Positions 34,435 to 47,128 of a stretch of 64,000 bases of DNA are shown here, piece by piece. The stretch lies in assembly GCA_032622095.1 (NCBI GenBank), contig CP136064.1, positions 195,021,948 to 195,085,947 on the forward strand, given 5' to 3'. This DNA is from Siphonodentalium dalli. Its lineage: Eukaryota; Mollusca; Scaphopoda; Gadilida; Siphonodentaliidae. The notes beneath the pieces were generated by a model. That model saw only the letters and a program-made list of their open reading frames with translations. It ran no database searches and was not told where the DNA came from. Positions within the stretch are counted from its first letter, which is position 1, and each line of letters opens with the position of its first letter. The position numbers were made by a program, and so were the translations under genes.

Positions 34435-34610
34435 GAGATGATTATTCACTGGCCTCGGTCCACTGAATCGAGTCGTCATAGTTGTGCAATACACTTTTCA
34501 CAGTATTGTCCACAATCCATCAAAACACGCTTATCAAACGATATTGATCCTGGTCCCGCTGATGCCAGATTGTATTGTAAGACCTCATCCAATGACCAAA
34601 TTGATAACAA
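34435..34610 (+). repeat. Dispersed repeat T (copy 2)
   Basis: Second copy of the unit at 33395-33545, with small insertions. Confidence 0.6.
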
Positions 34611-35224
34611 TTTTCACTGCAAGGAAGCATCTTCTTAGAATCAATCTCCCTCGATGGAGCCTTTTCATTCAATCACAGATGTAATATGGATCGGAATAAA
34701 GATTCGGTAGAAAATCGTGTACAGACACAGGCCCTTGTTCATGACAAATAACCATTCCGCTGTCAATATGCGAACTTTGTGGCATCTCTGCAGTGTCTGA
34801 CGTGTCATCCATTACAGGTCAATTTGCCACGGCAGATCAAATTGTGCAAGGTTCCTTGGAGCACAATGCCAATAAAATCAGAGAATTTCCTTCCTCTGTC
34901 ACACACATACAACCTTACACTGGTACAGCCAGGAGTAAAATTAATTGGTGGCATGTGATAAACATGTGATGTCAGAACACAAGAAGACTTGCATGTGAAT
35001 AATGCTGAAGAGGTGGTAGATCAAAGTATGAACTATAGGCATTGGATGGTATCCATAAGAAGCATATGACAGTAGTATCGAAAGACTCTGGAGTGATCAA
35101 GGAATCTCAGTGAGAGATAGATTTTGGATAAGCATTTAATCTGTTTTCTATACATTGTATAAAAATATTTTATAAATAGGGTTATATATATTCCATATTT
35201 ATTATGGAAACAGTCCTGCATTAA

Positions 35225-35582
35225 AGTGATGAAACACTCCGCTAGGGTGATCGATTGCGAACACAAAAATAAAGTAGTTATTTCCATAAATTTTATAACA
35301 TTATTATCAGCACTCAATGTCATTCTTATCTATGAAATATATGCACCAACTCTATTTGACCCAATCATTGCCATTCGTTTTATCTGCTAAAATTTGTCCC
35401 GAATTAAGATGTAAATATTTACATTTGTTTGGAGTTCAGACGTTGTGTTTTCTAAATTGGTATGATCGGCATGGCTATAGTATTCAGTAATATTAATTGA
35501 ATTCTAGATTCATTCAGCGGGGAAAGGGGGCTGTCTACTCAATTATCAGTTTGATTCACTGACATAGGTGCATAATATGTCT
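35225..35582 (-). mobile_element. Family I TTAA element (copy 3, inverted)
   Basis: TTAA at 35221-35224 and 35583-35586; ends AGTGATGAAACACTCCGC and GCATAATATGTCT. Confidence 0.78.
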
Positions 35583-35890
35583 TTAATTTTAGCCAAAGAC
35601 AAAATATAACATGATATAAAATATAACCATATATCAAAAGTTATAGCATTCCTCACTGTGTTTGGTTATAATTAAGAAATTCTGGGAGGATTGAACATTA
35701 AGATAAAGATAACATGTGAAGATAAACTGTGAAGATAGTCATGTAAGAAAGCATGTGGAGTGCTAAACATTATTAAACTGGGAAGCCCCTCTTTCTAACT
35801 CTACCCAATAAGGATTTCCAGGGAACTGGAAGTGAAAATTTGGTCCTGTCTCTCTCAGGATTTAACCCAGGTTGTATATCTTAGCTTTAA

Positions 35891-36384
35891 AAGGACCCAA
35901 GGTCTCACAGTAGGTAAACGTGCAAAAATATAAAAGTCTGTAAAAACATCACCACTACTAAGAAGAACATGGAGAAAAAGTTAAACTTTGTTCGCATATA
36001 CATTATTGATAGTTCTCCATAAACAAGATTTTGCATTTCGAAACCATTGTCTTGTATACTGTTAAAGTGGAATTACCGATAAAAGTCAAATTAGTCCAAT
36101 ATTAAAGATACCAAAGTTTAAACATTGGAAATGGTCAAAGCATTGAAATTCATATTCAGACGAAAATAATTGAACTTGCTATGCAATTAGCGAGGTTAAT
36201 AATAATTCACTGTAACAGTTTTGTTAACATAAGAATGGTTTCAACACACAAAATTCTGTTATTGAAGAATTATCAATAATAAATATAACAAAGCTTATCT
36301 ATTTCTCCATGTTCTGTGCCATGATGTTTTTATAGACTTTTATATTTTTTGCACATTTACCCACTGCGAGTGCTTTGGGTCCCT
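35891..36384. mobile_element. Family D TTAA foldback element
   Basis: TTAA at 35887-35890 and 36385-36388. Arms of about 100 bp: AAGGACCCAAGG ... GTGCAAAAATATAAAAGTCT on the left, AGACTTTTATATTTTTTGCA ... GGGTCCCT on the right. Non-coding. Confidence 0.8.
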
Positions 36385-36847
36385 TTAATAGATGACAATA
36401 CACAGGGTCATTTCTCAAGTGTGTGTCAATATTTAATGTAATGCAAAGTCCATTAAAATTGATGCTGAATGAATACTTCACCAAAGAAAAAGCACTAAAA
36501 AAGCTGCTGTTTTTGTCCACAAGTTTCTGAACTCGGTCAACTTGCTCAATCATTGAGTGACTCAATAGTCAATGGGGATGACAAATATACACAGTGTGAT
36601 GAATAATTTCTCATTTAGCCATGAAATCATACAAATTCATCAATTTGACATGTCCCTATCTCTAAGGCTTCAGGGTAAATTCAGAACTGCTATAGATTAT
36701 ACTCTCATAGGCACCATTAAATTTGTAGTGGGGATACTGTTCAGGGAGGGAGAAATTCAATTGACGATCCCGTGACAGCACTAGGCTCCACACAACTGCA
36801 GAATAATCATCAATTACAAAGACCGGGAGAAGCCAATTATGCTAGTT

Positions 36848-37149
36848 TAAGTCAATTCCAATGTAATTTACCTCGTAACTCAGTTCTTAATATATTCATA
36901 ATATGGCACTCTGTGATGGACCCACACTAGTGTTACATAAACCTAAAATAATTAAGCCACCTGGTCCAATGTACCATGTTTTCAAACAATTTCCGTTGAG
37001 TTAATTCCAATGCAATTTAGTTTGTAACTGCGAACTTTATAATATATTCATAATATGCCATATGGTACTCTGTGATAGATCAGCACTTTTGTTATATAAA
37101 CCTGAAGTAAACCACCTGTTCCAGTATACCATGTCTTCAAATAATATTT
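36848..37149 (+). repeat. Tandem duplication, two units of about 150 bp
   Basis: Units 36848-37001 and 37002-37149 share AATTCCAATG(T/C)AATTTA, TAATATATTCATAATATG and CACTCTGTGAT-like blocks. The pair ends just before the family Q element. Confidence 0.75.
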
Positions 37150-37154
37150 TTTAA

Positions 37155-37541
37155 AGGTACACAATCCAATTTGATGGTCCCCGTATCATCAGATTCAAAC
37201 AACAAAAACATTTCTTCAAAAGATGCTTTAGTTATCAGAATCGATTAATTATCAAAAAATAATGCTAATCACTGTCAACTTTAGTATAAAATTTTCCAAA
37301 ACATGTTATAAATCAACATTTTGTTCAATGCAAGTTGGTATTGAGAGTATACGTAAGTCGGCTCATCGAATATTTGCTAGGCCGCCAAATATTCCAGGTG
37401 GTGAAAAATAACAGATTTAAAAAATTGATATCTGAAAACGCTGAGCTTTGGTGGGTTGGGTCCTCGACTCGAATCAAATATGTTTTTACCCGGAAGCCAA
37501 AGAAATTGTAATTTAGGAACGTTAATTCGGATTATGTATCT
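37155..37541 (+). mobile_element. Family Q TTAA element (copy 3, most complete)
   Basis: TTAA at 37151-37154 and 37542-37545; ends AGGTACACAATCC and GGATTATGTATCT are an inverted pair. No coding frame. Confidence 0.8.
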
Positions 37542-37680
37542 TTAATATGGACAATGTTAATGTATTCCCTCCCTTTTCTGTTATCAACTATGTTCCATTC
37601 CATTCGGATTATGTATCTTTAATATGGACAATGTTAATGTATTCCCTCCCTTTTCTGTTATCAACTATGTTTCATTCCAA
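37528..37680 (+). repeat. Recent tandem duplication of about 74 bp including the Q terminus
   Basis: ATTCGGATTATGTATCTTTA through CAACTATGTT(C/T)CATTCC occurs twice in a row with one mismatch. Confidence 0.9.
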
Positions 37681-37854
37681 TTCCAATTAACTGAATTGTA
37701 TGGTTTTTGCAATTTCAGATAATTTTAAATTAATTGTTGTTTATCCTCATTTCAGCTGCTAAGTAATATGATATCAGCCATGGAAAGCATCTGACAAATT
37801 TACATGTATATACTAAGCAGGATATCTCCACATTGTGTGGATCACAAATCCACC

Positions 37855-37925
37855 CTTTATATTAGGATTTGAACCTGCCTCGCACAATACACCTCACCAC
37901 TTATCAGATCACTTGAGTCATATAT
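37855..37925 (-). ncRNA. Possible tRNA-like (SINE-type) segment
   Basis: On the minus strand, GCAGGTTCAAATCCTA resembles a polymerase III B box and lies about 40 bases after GACTCAAGTGATCTGATAAG, a poor A-box match. No convincing cloverleaf. Most likely a decayed SINE head, or chance. Confidence 0.25.
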
Positions 37926-38808
37926 ATAATATATAATGTGTTCATTGCCATAGAATTAGATGACACCCAACGCAAAATAATCATATTTTTTGCACCAAAA
38001 CAGATTTATACCACTGAAGCATTTATCCATTATCCATAAAATGGTTTCATGATATACATATTCCATGTCATGTAATTTTTCAACAGGAATTTCTTTTCTA
38101 ACCTATCAATGAATTTTGTAAGATGTACATGTATATGTCTTACCTTCCATGGAATCTAATTTTAGGATTGTGTTAGAAGTAAAATTATTATCATTAAAGA
38201 GGTGGCAATGTGTTAATTTGACATATGTCACTGGCATATGTAACAAAACAATTAATGCCAAGAAGTTAAGTATCTGTCTTCCTGTTGTATAAAGCATTGA
38301 AATTCAAGTCTAATATTTGTCTTTAAAACCAGGCATTGTGATTGGTCGAGAGTTGCTAACTTTATTTTTCGATTCACCAGCATCGGCAACTGATCATTTA
38401 ACAAATTTAGAATGGTGCAACGTGTCATGACAACGAGATTAAAATACGTCACCACACAGTCAGAAGTCTCATAATTGAGTCAAACGCTCACAGATGATTA
38501 CTATAGATACTGTTGACTGGCAGTTGTTGGGACGCTGCTCCGAATAAACCCATGGAACGTACCCAGAGATTTGATAATCGAAAGAGGATATATCACTTCA
38601 TGGCATGTAATGCCGATAAAAAGCGCATTTCATATAAATTCTTTAATTATTTTTTTTGGTGGATTGAATTACAATGGAGATAAACGTACCCTGTTTCGTT
38701 GGCTCGCGGGCTCATTCAAAAACTGTTTTCATGCTCAAATCCCCAATATCCAATGAAACAGGGTATATTTATCTCCTAAATGGAGCATGTGGCATCTGGT
38801 GCATGGTA

Positions 38809-39046
38809 CAGTAATGCCCTAAATAATCGACTCCTTAACCACAACAGAATTATGGGTAACTTTTCAGGATTTGGTCGGAAATATGGCTTGTTGCCATTCA
38901 TAAAAAAGCTCTCACAAGCCATATTTCCAAATAAATCCTGAAAAGTTACCCATAATTCTGCCGTTCATCGGAATGCTCTCACTGAATCCTGAAAAGTTAC
39001 CCATAATTCTGCTGTGGTTAAGGAGTCAATTATTTAGGGCATTACG
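38809..39046. mobile_element. Family A foldback with internal duplication
   Basis: Left arm normal; the right arm piece AATCCTGAAAAGTTACCCAT is present twice, separated by GTTCATCGGAATGCTCTCAC. 238 bp, longer than standard copies. Confidence 0.88.
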
Positions 39047-39246
39047 GAATGTCCATAATTTTTTTATCAAAATAGACAGAAAACAGGGTCATTGTTATAA
39101 ATGAATCAGTGACTAGTGTTGGCAATTGATTGCCATATCATAGATTCGTTACCCAATAATTCTTCCTGAATAAGGTAGCAAAAATATTTACATTTGTGCA
39201 TAGTTCAAATGTTGCAGTGTTCTCGGAAATGCTACAGACACTATTA

Positions 39247-39388
39247 CAGTAATGCCTTAAATAATCGACTCCTTAACCACAACAAAATTATGGGTAACTT
39301 TTCAGGATCTAGTCGGAAATATGGCTTGTTGCCATTCATCGGAAAGCTGTGTGGTTAAGGATCGAGTCGATTATTTAGGTCATTATTG
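39247..39388. mobile_element. Family A, right arm mostly deleted
   Basis: TA start; left arm through the loop, then only GTGTGGTTAAGG and GAGTCGATTATTTAGGTCAT to the end. Confidence 0.88.
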
Positions 39389-39447
39389 TAAATGGGATTG
39401 TAATTTTCGACAATCTTAGTTGATTGCTCCATTGTTCCAGTGGAAGT

Positions 39448-39595
39448 ACCACAGGGGAATTATGGGTAACTTTTCAGGATTCAGTGAGAGCATTCCGATG
39501 AACGGCAACAAGCCATATGCCATATTTCCGACTAAATCCTGAAAAGTTACCCATAATTCTGCTGTGGTAAAGAGTCGATTATTTGGAGCATTACT
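39448..39595. mobile_element. Family A, left end deleted
   Basis: Starts at CCACAGGGGAATTATGGG; the right arm is complete to GGAGCATTACTG with a small CATATG duplication. About 60 bp from the preceding copy. Confidence 0.88.
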
Positions 39596-39835
39596 GTAAA
39601 TCCATAATATCATGACATCAATTTTTTTAAATACTAACTAACAGTTATTAAGCCTATCCAGCCTATCCTCCTGCACATTTATCAGCCTTGACATTCACTA
39701 ACATTCTTGTAATTAAAATCTGGGTTCATAAAGAAGTAATCATTACTAATTCAGCAAATGATAAAAAATCAAACACATTTCAAGCGCTAGTTGAACTAGA
39801 TCATGAATCAAGTACTGTATACACCTATCAGTAAG

Positions 39836-39837
<2 letters not shown>

Positions 39838-39894
<57 letters not shown>
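39838..39894 (+). repeat. 57-base uninterrupted G tract
   Basis: Fifty-seven G in a row followed by CGGGGAGGG. Shorter G or C runs lie at 18077, 21411, 43845 and 51535. The exact length may be affected by sequencing. Confidence 0.9.
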
Positions 39895-42800
39895 CGGGGA
39901 GGGAATATTTTTTACTTTTGGCTCTGAGCACATCATATGCAGTATGTCCCATGGTATAAAGAGAAGATTATCCAATTAATGCAGAGACACAGTTAGCCAA
40001 AATTTACATGTTTTCTCTTGAATGTACAAACAGCTTAGTAATTTACTAACACCAGAGCGATACACCTATATTAGAACTTTATTTCTCACTTCATATCACA
40101 TAAAGAAATAGAAATAGAACCCATTTAACAGAGTATACCAAATTGTGTTTGTATGTCTATGCATACATACTTTTATGATACCTTGGTCTCATTCTTAATA
40201 GCTTAATGGATATTGAGGGTTGTGGATTACGGAAGGTGCATGTAGCAAGTAATCTTCTTGTGTTACAGCGTAATAAATAATATACATGTACCAAAGGTAA
40301 TATATATCTTGAACACTTGAGTGGCAGTGCACATTAACATGTCTATTTTCTTGTTCATTTACTTGCTTTTAATCCGGTTTTCTGACATTTTTTGCCTTAG
40401 GTCTTACACTAACATCACACAACGCTTGACATGATTGAATCTAATCTACACTTCTGAAGGTATACCCCCACTTTAATATATATTATTTAACAATAAACAA
40501 TATGATGGGCATAAATCACCCAACAATCCAGTTCAATGTCAGAATCTGTGAAGTATTCTTAAAGATGGGGTATTTCTATTGTTAGTTGATGCATATGGTT
40601 TGTTAATTAAGTAAATGTAGCTGAAAGAGTTAAAATATAAACATTAGGATCTGACATCACAAAACACTTGCTAGCATACGCTCCTTAATAAGTTTTATAC
40701 TGTCCCCACCTCCCCTGTCTATGTTTCATAATTTGTATTCATGTGTTTTCTGAGCCACTTTAATATAATTATGAATACTTAATATGTTCATGTAATGAGA
40801 AAGGCAATGTCAAAGGGTTAACAATGAAAACCTATTTATACTCATCATAGAAAGTCATGATGTGACACCATAATCATTAGGCCAAAAAAACAAACCTCTT
40901 TGCTTCCAATACCCTGCCCTGGCTGAGTTTTTTTTCCTGCCTCATTTTTTTTCTTTCAATTTTCTCCAGAAGGCTATTTTATAGTTACCTGTTATAGAGT
41001 GTCAATGTGAATATTAATCATTTTTCCCCAATCCCAAAAGCAAATATAAGTTATTTATTAAGTTCAATGTTGGTAGAGATCTACCTGCAAAGTGAATGAA
41101 TTCAAGGGACAACATGTTTTTATCCAATGCTTGGCTCATTTTCAATACATATAGATCTACCATATTCCATGGGGACTGTGACTACACTATAACATCGCTT
41201 ACAGCTGAAAGTTAAAAAAAAAAATCCATACCTGCCCTGTCTGTAAATTTTTCCCAATGTTATTGGGAAACGGAGAATTTTTTTTGTTTTGGCCTTACCA
41301 AGTTCACAAAAATATATTAATATGAGATGCAGATCTAACAGGAAGGGTTAATGCAATCTGACAGGAAGGGTTAAAGTAAGTCAGAATAATGATGATAATA
41401 AATCAGGTGTCAATAATTATGTGATGAAGGATGGATAGGGTTAACAAGTCTTCACTCAACACACAGCGCTCACAACAAAATACTACACAACAAAGATAGC
41501 ACAGTCTACAGGCCAGTCTTGCCACCTCTATCTGTGAGAGTAGTTTCTGACATACAAAACCCCTTTAAGAAGCGGACATACTGTGTGTGGGACATTAGTT
41601 TTAAGTAGCTGATAGACGCAATCCACACTTATCTGACCCTTTAACTCATCAAACTGCCTGGCAGAAGTGACAGTCGGACAAGACCACTGACTAGGTCATG
41701 TCTCACCTAGGAAATTCTCCGTGGTGACTGTCTCAGAAACACAGCCATGACACAAAACAACACAAAAAGAGTGTGTTCTGTCAGTGTAATAACAAACGAC
41801 TCAAAAGCTGTAATATCATTGTGCAGAAAACATCAAATATACTAATGAATAAGTCACAAGAATGATTGTCTACTCACTGTGTAATAATATCTCAAGAATT
41901 GTCACATTTCAGATCCGTTTTCATGCAGATTATAGCTCCAATTTGCGAAAATAAGCTCAAATTTGTTATGAATTTTTCTTAAGGCTGCCAGTGTTGTTAT
42001 ACTCCTGTATGCTAGAGGCAGCTATTTTTAGCATGATCAATATGGCTGCCACTGTGTGAGAGAAGAGAGGCAAGCTAGCCATTAGAGACAGGCATAGATA
42101 ATAGGGATTACTCCCCTTTCATAAGCTGTCTGCAGCCTCGAACAGAGGCCACAATTAATATTCTCCTCATGAGTCCTGTTTGAAAAACTAATGTTTAATT
42201 GACGCAGGGTGAAATTACCTGTGCCAGTGTGCATCCATGCTGCATGGAAATGTATTTTAATTCTTCACGATTCAAAAAGATCCCATAGTGGCTATTATAC
42301 TCCGCTGTGTATTTAGTTATTTCAGTATTTTTATGAAGGTAAATGATTTTGATATAAACGTGTTATCTACATTTTTTGCAATGCTCAATTTAATAGCAAT
42401 GTCAAACACACCTCATCCCTATCAGTCGGTAGATAGCCGTTAAGTCATAATTCCTTTAGATGCGCTATAGGAATTTCATCTGATATGAGATGTGAAATAT
42501 ATTTTCGGTTGACTCACATGTCACTGGTACAGAGATAAAGCTGAGTTTGGTAGGGTTTTCATCATATTTAATTATACTACAGAGATCCACAAGATCTAGA
42601 TATATTTTATAGAAAATAAGTTTATAGCGGTATGTAGATGATATTGAGTGTCAGCATGATAAATGACACTGATTACTACCATAGTTGACTGGTAAATGTC
42701 GAAATATATTTTGATGAGCAAATTGCTAAATGATAACATTGTGACTTGTCTTTGCAAGTTTTGTGAAATTATTTAACTGGTCAATGATAATTAAAAAATA

Positions 42801-42949
42801 AATATGAAATTAAATATATTGCAAATTTTCAGTTTCTGTTATCAAAAGACTCTATGATTACATAGACAGAACACAACATGCATCTTATGCAAGAATCTTT
42901 TATTGAAAGAGTTGCGGATGGTGCAAGGTTATAATTCATGAGAGCATAG

Positions 42950-43140
42950 CTAAAAAATAAGCCTGTGGTAATTCCAACAAAGGGCCGTAACTGTAGCAAA
43001 AATTGGCAGGTGGAACCCAAAATAGAATTTTACCTGTATTTTGTTCCAGTAAACCCACATACCAAATTTCATTCCATTCAGTTCAGACTATCTAAAGTTA
43101 TTATCCGGAAACCAAAAGCATACAGAGGCCAATAATATAA
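42950..43140 (+). repeat. Dispersed repeat of the 'aaagggccgtaactgt' type
   Basis: AAAGGGCCGTAACTGTAGC, GGTGGAACCCAAAATAGAAT, ACATACCAAATTTCATT and a final GGAAACC resemble a repeat I recall from bivalve genomes (from memory, not checked). Preceded by a fragment of hairpin J4 (42851-42935). Confidence 0.5.
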
Positions 43141-43572
43141 ATTTCCCGTTTTTTTTTTAAACAGGCATATAATTATAGAAGATTATAGTTTAGCAAGGGA
43201 AGCCTAACTGTCTTAGTAAAGCGTAAGTCAGTATGAATTGTCATAAGTAAATTGCTTGTTAAGTATGATAACTTAAGTAATTAGGTATTTGGTGTATCAA
43301 TACTTTTTGTATAAAAATATAGTGTAACTGATTTTGCTTGGGTTAAGCTCTTCAGGTGTATATAATTATACAAATACATGTATGTAGCCTATCCAATTAA
43401 CGGCGAGTCAATGTGCTGATTATTTACTGTATATGTTGTATATATTTAAATATTTCCATTACCATGTTTGTATAGGTTTTATGGGAATAAACTGATTGAT
43501 GGGTTTACAAGTGTAAAGGGAGTTAGAATGTTTAAGTCTACATTATATTATACATAAATTACGCAACAGCGT

Positions 43573-43724
43573 TGTTGAAACTTATTATCTAAACAATTCC
43601 CTCAATAAATAGGGCTCTTTCTGCACTTTTATTTATCTGTCATCTGCTTTTATCACCTTAACATCAATAAATAGACCATTCCCTTGAACAATTTTTAACT
43701 GACTGGGAGAATTTATTTAGTACC
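43573..43724 (+). mobile_element. Family C fragment
   Basis: Right half of family C (TTGTTGAAACTTATTATCTA ... CTGGGAGAATTTATTTAGTA) without the terminal CCCTTT/TTAA. Confidence 0.75.
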
Positions 43725-44017
43725 GTACACAATGTGTTAATTCATGAAATGTGCTTCATTTGCCTGATAATAGTATTCTCATTCTAGCCAATGGTGGGGT
43801 GTGAAGTACAATCACATATCTTTTACAAAGACAAGGGTGGTGGAATGGGGGGGGGGGGGGGGCATGCAGAGTCTCGATGCACTCTTGTCCTTGTCCGACT
43901 CCTGAGCAAATTCATGATTTAAATTTATAAAATTGCTCTTCTGAAGCTTCAGTTCCCCCCCTTGCCATTCAAGGACTTCTGCCACCCAGTACAGGGAGAT
44001 TTGAGAGCAGGTATTAA

Positions 44018-44368
44018 AGAAATATTATGGACTTGTTCGAGTGCGATAAACTCATAAGTTAGTTCTCAGGCTCTATGCCAACCTGGGGAATGTAGCATTT
44101 TACAAACATCACTGAAATTTTCAAAGAAATCGACCATACCACTTCATAGAAAACATCGTCTGAACTACGCTCAATTGAAAATATTTACATATCAATTCAG
44201 GACACAACAATCGGCAATAAACTAACGCAAACAATTTCGCCATCTAGCGTCATTGCATTTAATTAATATATAAGAATGACGGTGTGTGTGTTGTTAATTT
44301 TGATTGATATTCGTAAAAATAACTACTTGGAGCAAGATTATTCTCCATTTCTATTTGATCACACCACT
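44018..44368 (+). mobile_element. Family I TTAA element (copy 4)
   Basis: TTAA at 44014-44017 and 44369-44372; starts AGAAATATTATGGACTTGTT and ends GATCACACCACT. Confidence 0.78.
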
Positions 44369-44436
44369 TTAAATGTCCCTGCACCAAAAAAAACTTTGAT
44401 GCAAGTGAAAGTATTGACTTCAAACACAAATTTTAA

Positions 44437-44762
44437 TCCTTTCTATACTAAATAATCACTGACGAGTAGTTATCAAATAGGAAATTTTCTGATAATAAAT
44501 AAAAAAAAACACGACCATAGTTCTTTTGTTGAACTTATTATCTAAACATTTCCCTCAACAATCGGACTCCTTCACGCAGCTGGCTGCGCTCTTCATCGAC
44601 GCACGAGCTGAGTGATCCACCGTTTAGAGTTGTGAGGTATACCTTCTGTGCTTTTATTAATCTGACATTTGCTTATATTACACGTACGTCCCTGCAAATC
44701 AATAGATCATTCCAATGTATATTTTTTAACTCACTGGGAGAATCCATTTAGTATTGAAATGG
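44437..44762 (+). mobile_element. Family C TTAA element carrying a 5.8S rRNA fragment
   Basis: TTAA at 44433-44436 and 44763-44766; ends CCTTTCTATACTAAATAATC and TTAGTATTGAAATGG. Otherwise like 50139-50381 but with about 68 extra bases (44574-44641) between GGACTCCTTC and CTGTGCTTTTATT. Confidence 0.85.
44571..44633 (-). pseudogene. 5' fragment of 5.8S rRNA (63 nt)
   Basis: The minus strand reads ACAACTCTAAACGGTGGATC, then ACTCAGCTCGTGCGTCGATG, then AAGAGCGCAGCCAGCTGCGT and GAA. This follows the universal 5' third of 5.8S rRNA with only a few changes (AAACGG for TTAGCGG, CAGCTC for CGGCTC). The GAGCGCAGCCAGCTGCGTG form agrees with molluscan 5.8S as I remember it and not with the vertebrate AACGCAGCTAGCTGCGAG. 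CCTTC is repeated at 44569-44573 and 44642-44646, so the piece looks inserted into the family C element. No 18S, 28S or ITS is nearby, so it is not a working rDNA unit. Confidence 0.9.
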
Positions 44763-44809
44763 TTAATATAAAGGTCAAGTTCTTCAATATCTTTGCCTTT
44801 GTGTGTTAA

Positions 44810-45040
44810 CCCTTTCATGACGGGAGCTGTGCTGGTGCAGCATTAAAGATCCTGTGCCAGTGCATTATCTTATATATGCAGAGTCTCCTATAGGGAGCCT
44901 TGCGTATATAAGAGAATTCACTGGCTTACAAGATGAAGGTAAATATTGTTAGGCAAATGCATTCTCTAATACATATATGCGAGGCGCTCTATGAGCAACT
45001 CACATATATAAGAGAATGCATTGGCACAGGGTTTTCACAA
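44810..45040. mobile_element. Family B TTAA element, right end lost
   Basis: TTAA at 44806-44809, CCCTTTCATGACGGGAGCTG start and both hairpins, ending in GCACAGGGTTTTCACAAAAA; the final GCTCC...AAGGG end is missing. It begins 43 bp after the family C element. Confidence 0.8.
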
Positions 45041-45805
45041 AAATATTACTCATAAAGCACTGAAAATTGAAAAGTTTCGAGAGAATCATTACGATAATCG
45101 ATATGGAGAATCGATATGGTGATTCTCGTCGAATCTTAAGGCCTAACAACAAAATTTCTATAAAAAAAATATTTCACTTCAAAGATAGATTTTATCGAAA
45201 AACCTACACACACCACAGATGAATGGTGTAATGTTCTAAAATTAGCCATATTTTCTGTCCCAGTTAATTAGTGGAAACAATTTCGGAAAAAAAATATTTC
45301 CTGGTGACAGAAGCTCCTGTTAACTGGTGTATCTGACTGAAGTATTATTATATATTTGGAATATCCAAATAATATTTTAAAATTTGTGTGGTATTTATTC
45401 TCTACTGAATGGTCATCCCTTTTCATGGATATTCTGAAGAGTTCATACATCATGAGAAACTGAATTGAGAGGCGGATCAAATGGGTGAGATTCCAGACAT
45501 GACCGCACACCTATTAGTGGAGTTATGGGACCTTGACAAGATGTCTACTGAATGCAATTATGTAGAATTCATTGCCCAGAATACTAATTAGTGATCCGAT
45601 TCCTGGGTCATTACTCATGCAAATAACCTTCCAAATAACAATGAAGGATAAATGCTTAACTGGAGTCCTGTACCAGAAAGACAAGAAATAACAGAGTGAA
45701 CTCAGTCAATACAAATGGATGATAAAACCTCAATAAATTGATACCATGGTAAAGAATTATCTTTATTTACATTTAAAATATATCAGAATGGGTGGATGCA
45801 CTAGC

Positions 45806-46665
45806 TTGGTATGGCTGAAGGGGTCACCTGTCCCCACCTTTTGGTGTGTTGGGTACCCAGCTTTACGAAAAGGGGTTTTGGATACCCAGCTTGACTTTTG
45901 ATGTGTTTTCAGCACACATTTGACACCAAAAGGTTGCATCTGATCACATGGCACATGGGTAGTCATCTTTAAAATTGTTATTCCTGCCTCTTATTTGCTC
46001 TTTATCGGCAACATAACCAGATGTATAATTCTCTAACATAAACCCACAAGGGTATTAAAGGCACGGATGGCCTTCGTCATAGGTTATAATTTTGAAATAA
46101 CAGTTGCCAAATTATGAAATTTCCTCAAGAATTTTATACTAATGGAATAGTATAATGATAGTTTGAATGTGATATTATCCACAAAACACAATTTGTATGA
46201 GCCAAGCATTTATTTATATACAGTGTGCATAAATAGTGAGCAATAAGCAAAACACTAGGAGAGTGATCACACTGACTTATTCAACACCGAAATCTTGAGA
46301 AGCCTGGATTAGCAAGCGCTATACCCTTAAATTGTAAACAATTTGGTGGCATTTCTAACCAAATTTCCTTTAGTCGGGTCTCCCAGGTGTCAAGTGTTTT
46401 GCTTATCGCATACTCTTTACATACTGTTTGTTTACATAACATGGAGTTTGTTTATATAAACAGACAATAACATGCAATTTACACAAAATTTATGATTGGT
46501 ATAAGAACAAAGTTTGTCCACAATATAATATTCTTTCTGTTTCTGGGAGTTTTTACCGATTGACTATTTTAACAGCAATACCCCTGCCAATGGTTACCAT
46601 ATCTTTAAAGCTAGGTACCCAACACACCAAATGTGGCAACAATGAACCCTTCAGCCTCAGCGAGT
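45806..46665. repeat. Inverted repeat pair W about 750 bp apart
   Basis: GGCTGAAGGGGTCACC and TTTGGTGTGTTGGGTACCCA (45810-45866) recur inverted at 46611-46665 (TGGGTACC-like block AGGTACCCAACACACCAAA, then AACCCTTCAGCC). Could be termini of an unclassified element; no transposase seen between them. Confidence 0.6.
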
Positions 46666-46964
46666 CTTCATTGCTTCAAATGAACAAACTATTGCTTCTT
46701 ACATGTATTTCCATGGCCATGTTATGACCGGAATGGCACATTGAGAGGTGTCGAAGTTTGAATCTCCACAAACCTCGTCCAATCCAGACTGCGAAGATGG
46801 TGTCTGCGACATAACCACCTCGGCTATGGGGACATCCTTAATTAAACAGAAGCCCTTTCACAGTGAATTTAAGATGAGTATCAGTCTGAATATGGGCTCG
46901 CAGGTTGACACAAAACTGATCTAACCGTTATCAGAATAGCACAATGCACTTCCTCCAAAATAAA

Positions 46965-47128
46965 TAGAGGATCTACAACGAGTCCCCCAGTTTATAGCGA
47001 AATTTACAAAACGAGTCCAGTAAATTAGGTCTGGACCGAGCCTTTGGCGAGGTCCAGACCTAATTTACTGGACGAGTTTTGTAATTTCCGCTATAAACTG
47101 GGGACGAGTTGTAGATTCTATTTATTAC
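46965..47128. repeat. GC-rich hairpin J3 with 390-bp flank
   Basis: Arms AATAAATAGA ... CAGTTTATAGCGAAAT and CCAGTAAATTAGGTCTGGAC pair with GTCCAGACCTAATTTACTGG and the matching outer blocks. The tip is CGAGCCTTTGGCGAGG. Beyond it a second inverted pair, TATTTATTACATGATCC (47129-47145) and GGATCATGTAATAAATA (about 47505), delimits CpG-rich sequence. Confidence 0.85.

Noticed and set aside
38130-38160. Minus-strand donor GTAAGACAT after ATTCCATGGAAG
   Set aside because: No acceptor or conserved coding sequence upstream of it.
39746-39952. Polyproline frame
   Set aside because: Product of reading the 57-base G tract on the minus strand.
44571-44633. Working rDNA unit
   Set aside because: Only the first 63 nt of 5.8S are present, with no ITS, 18S or 28S around it.
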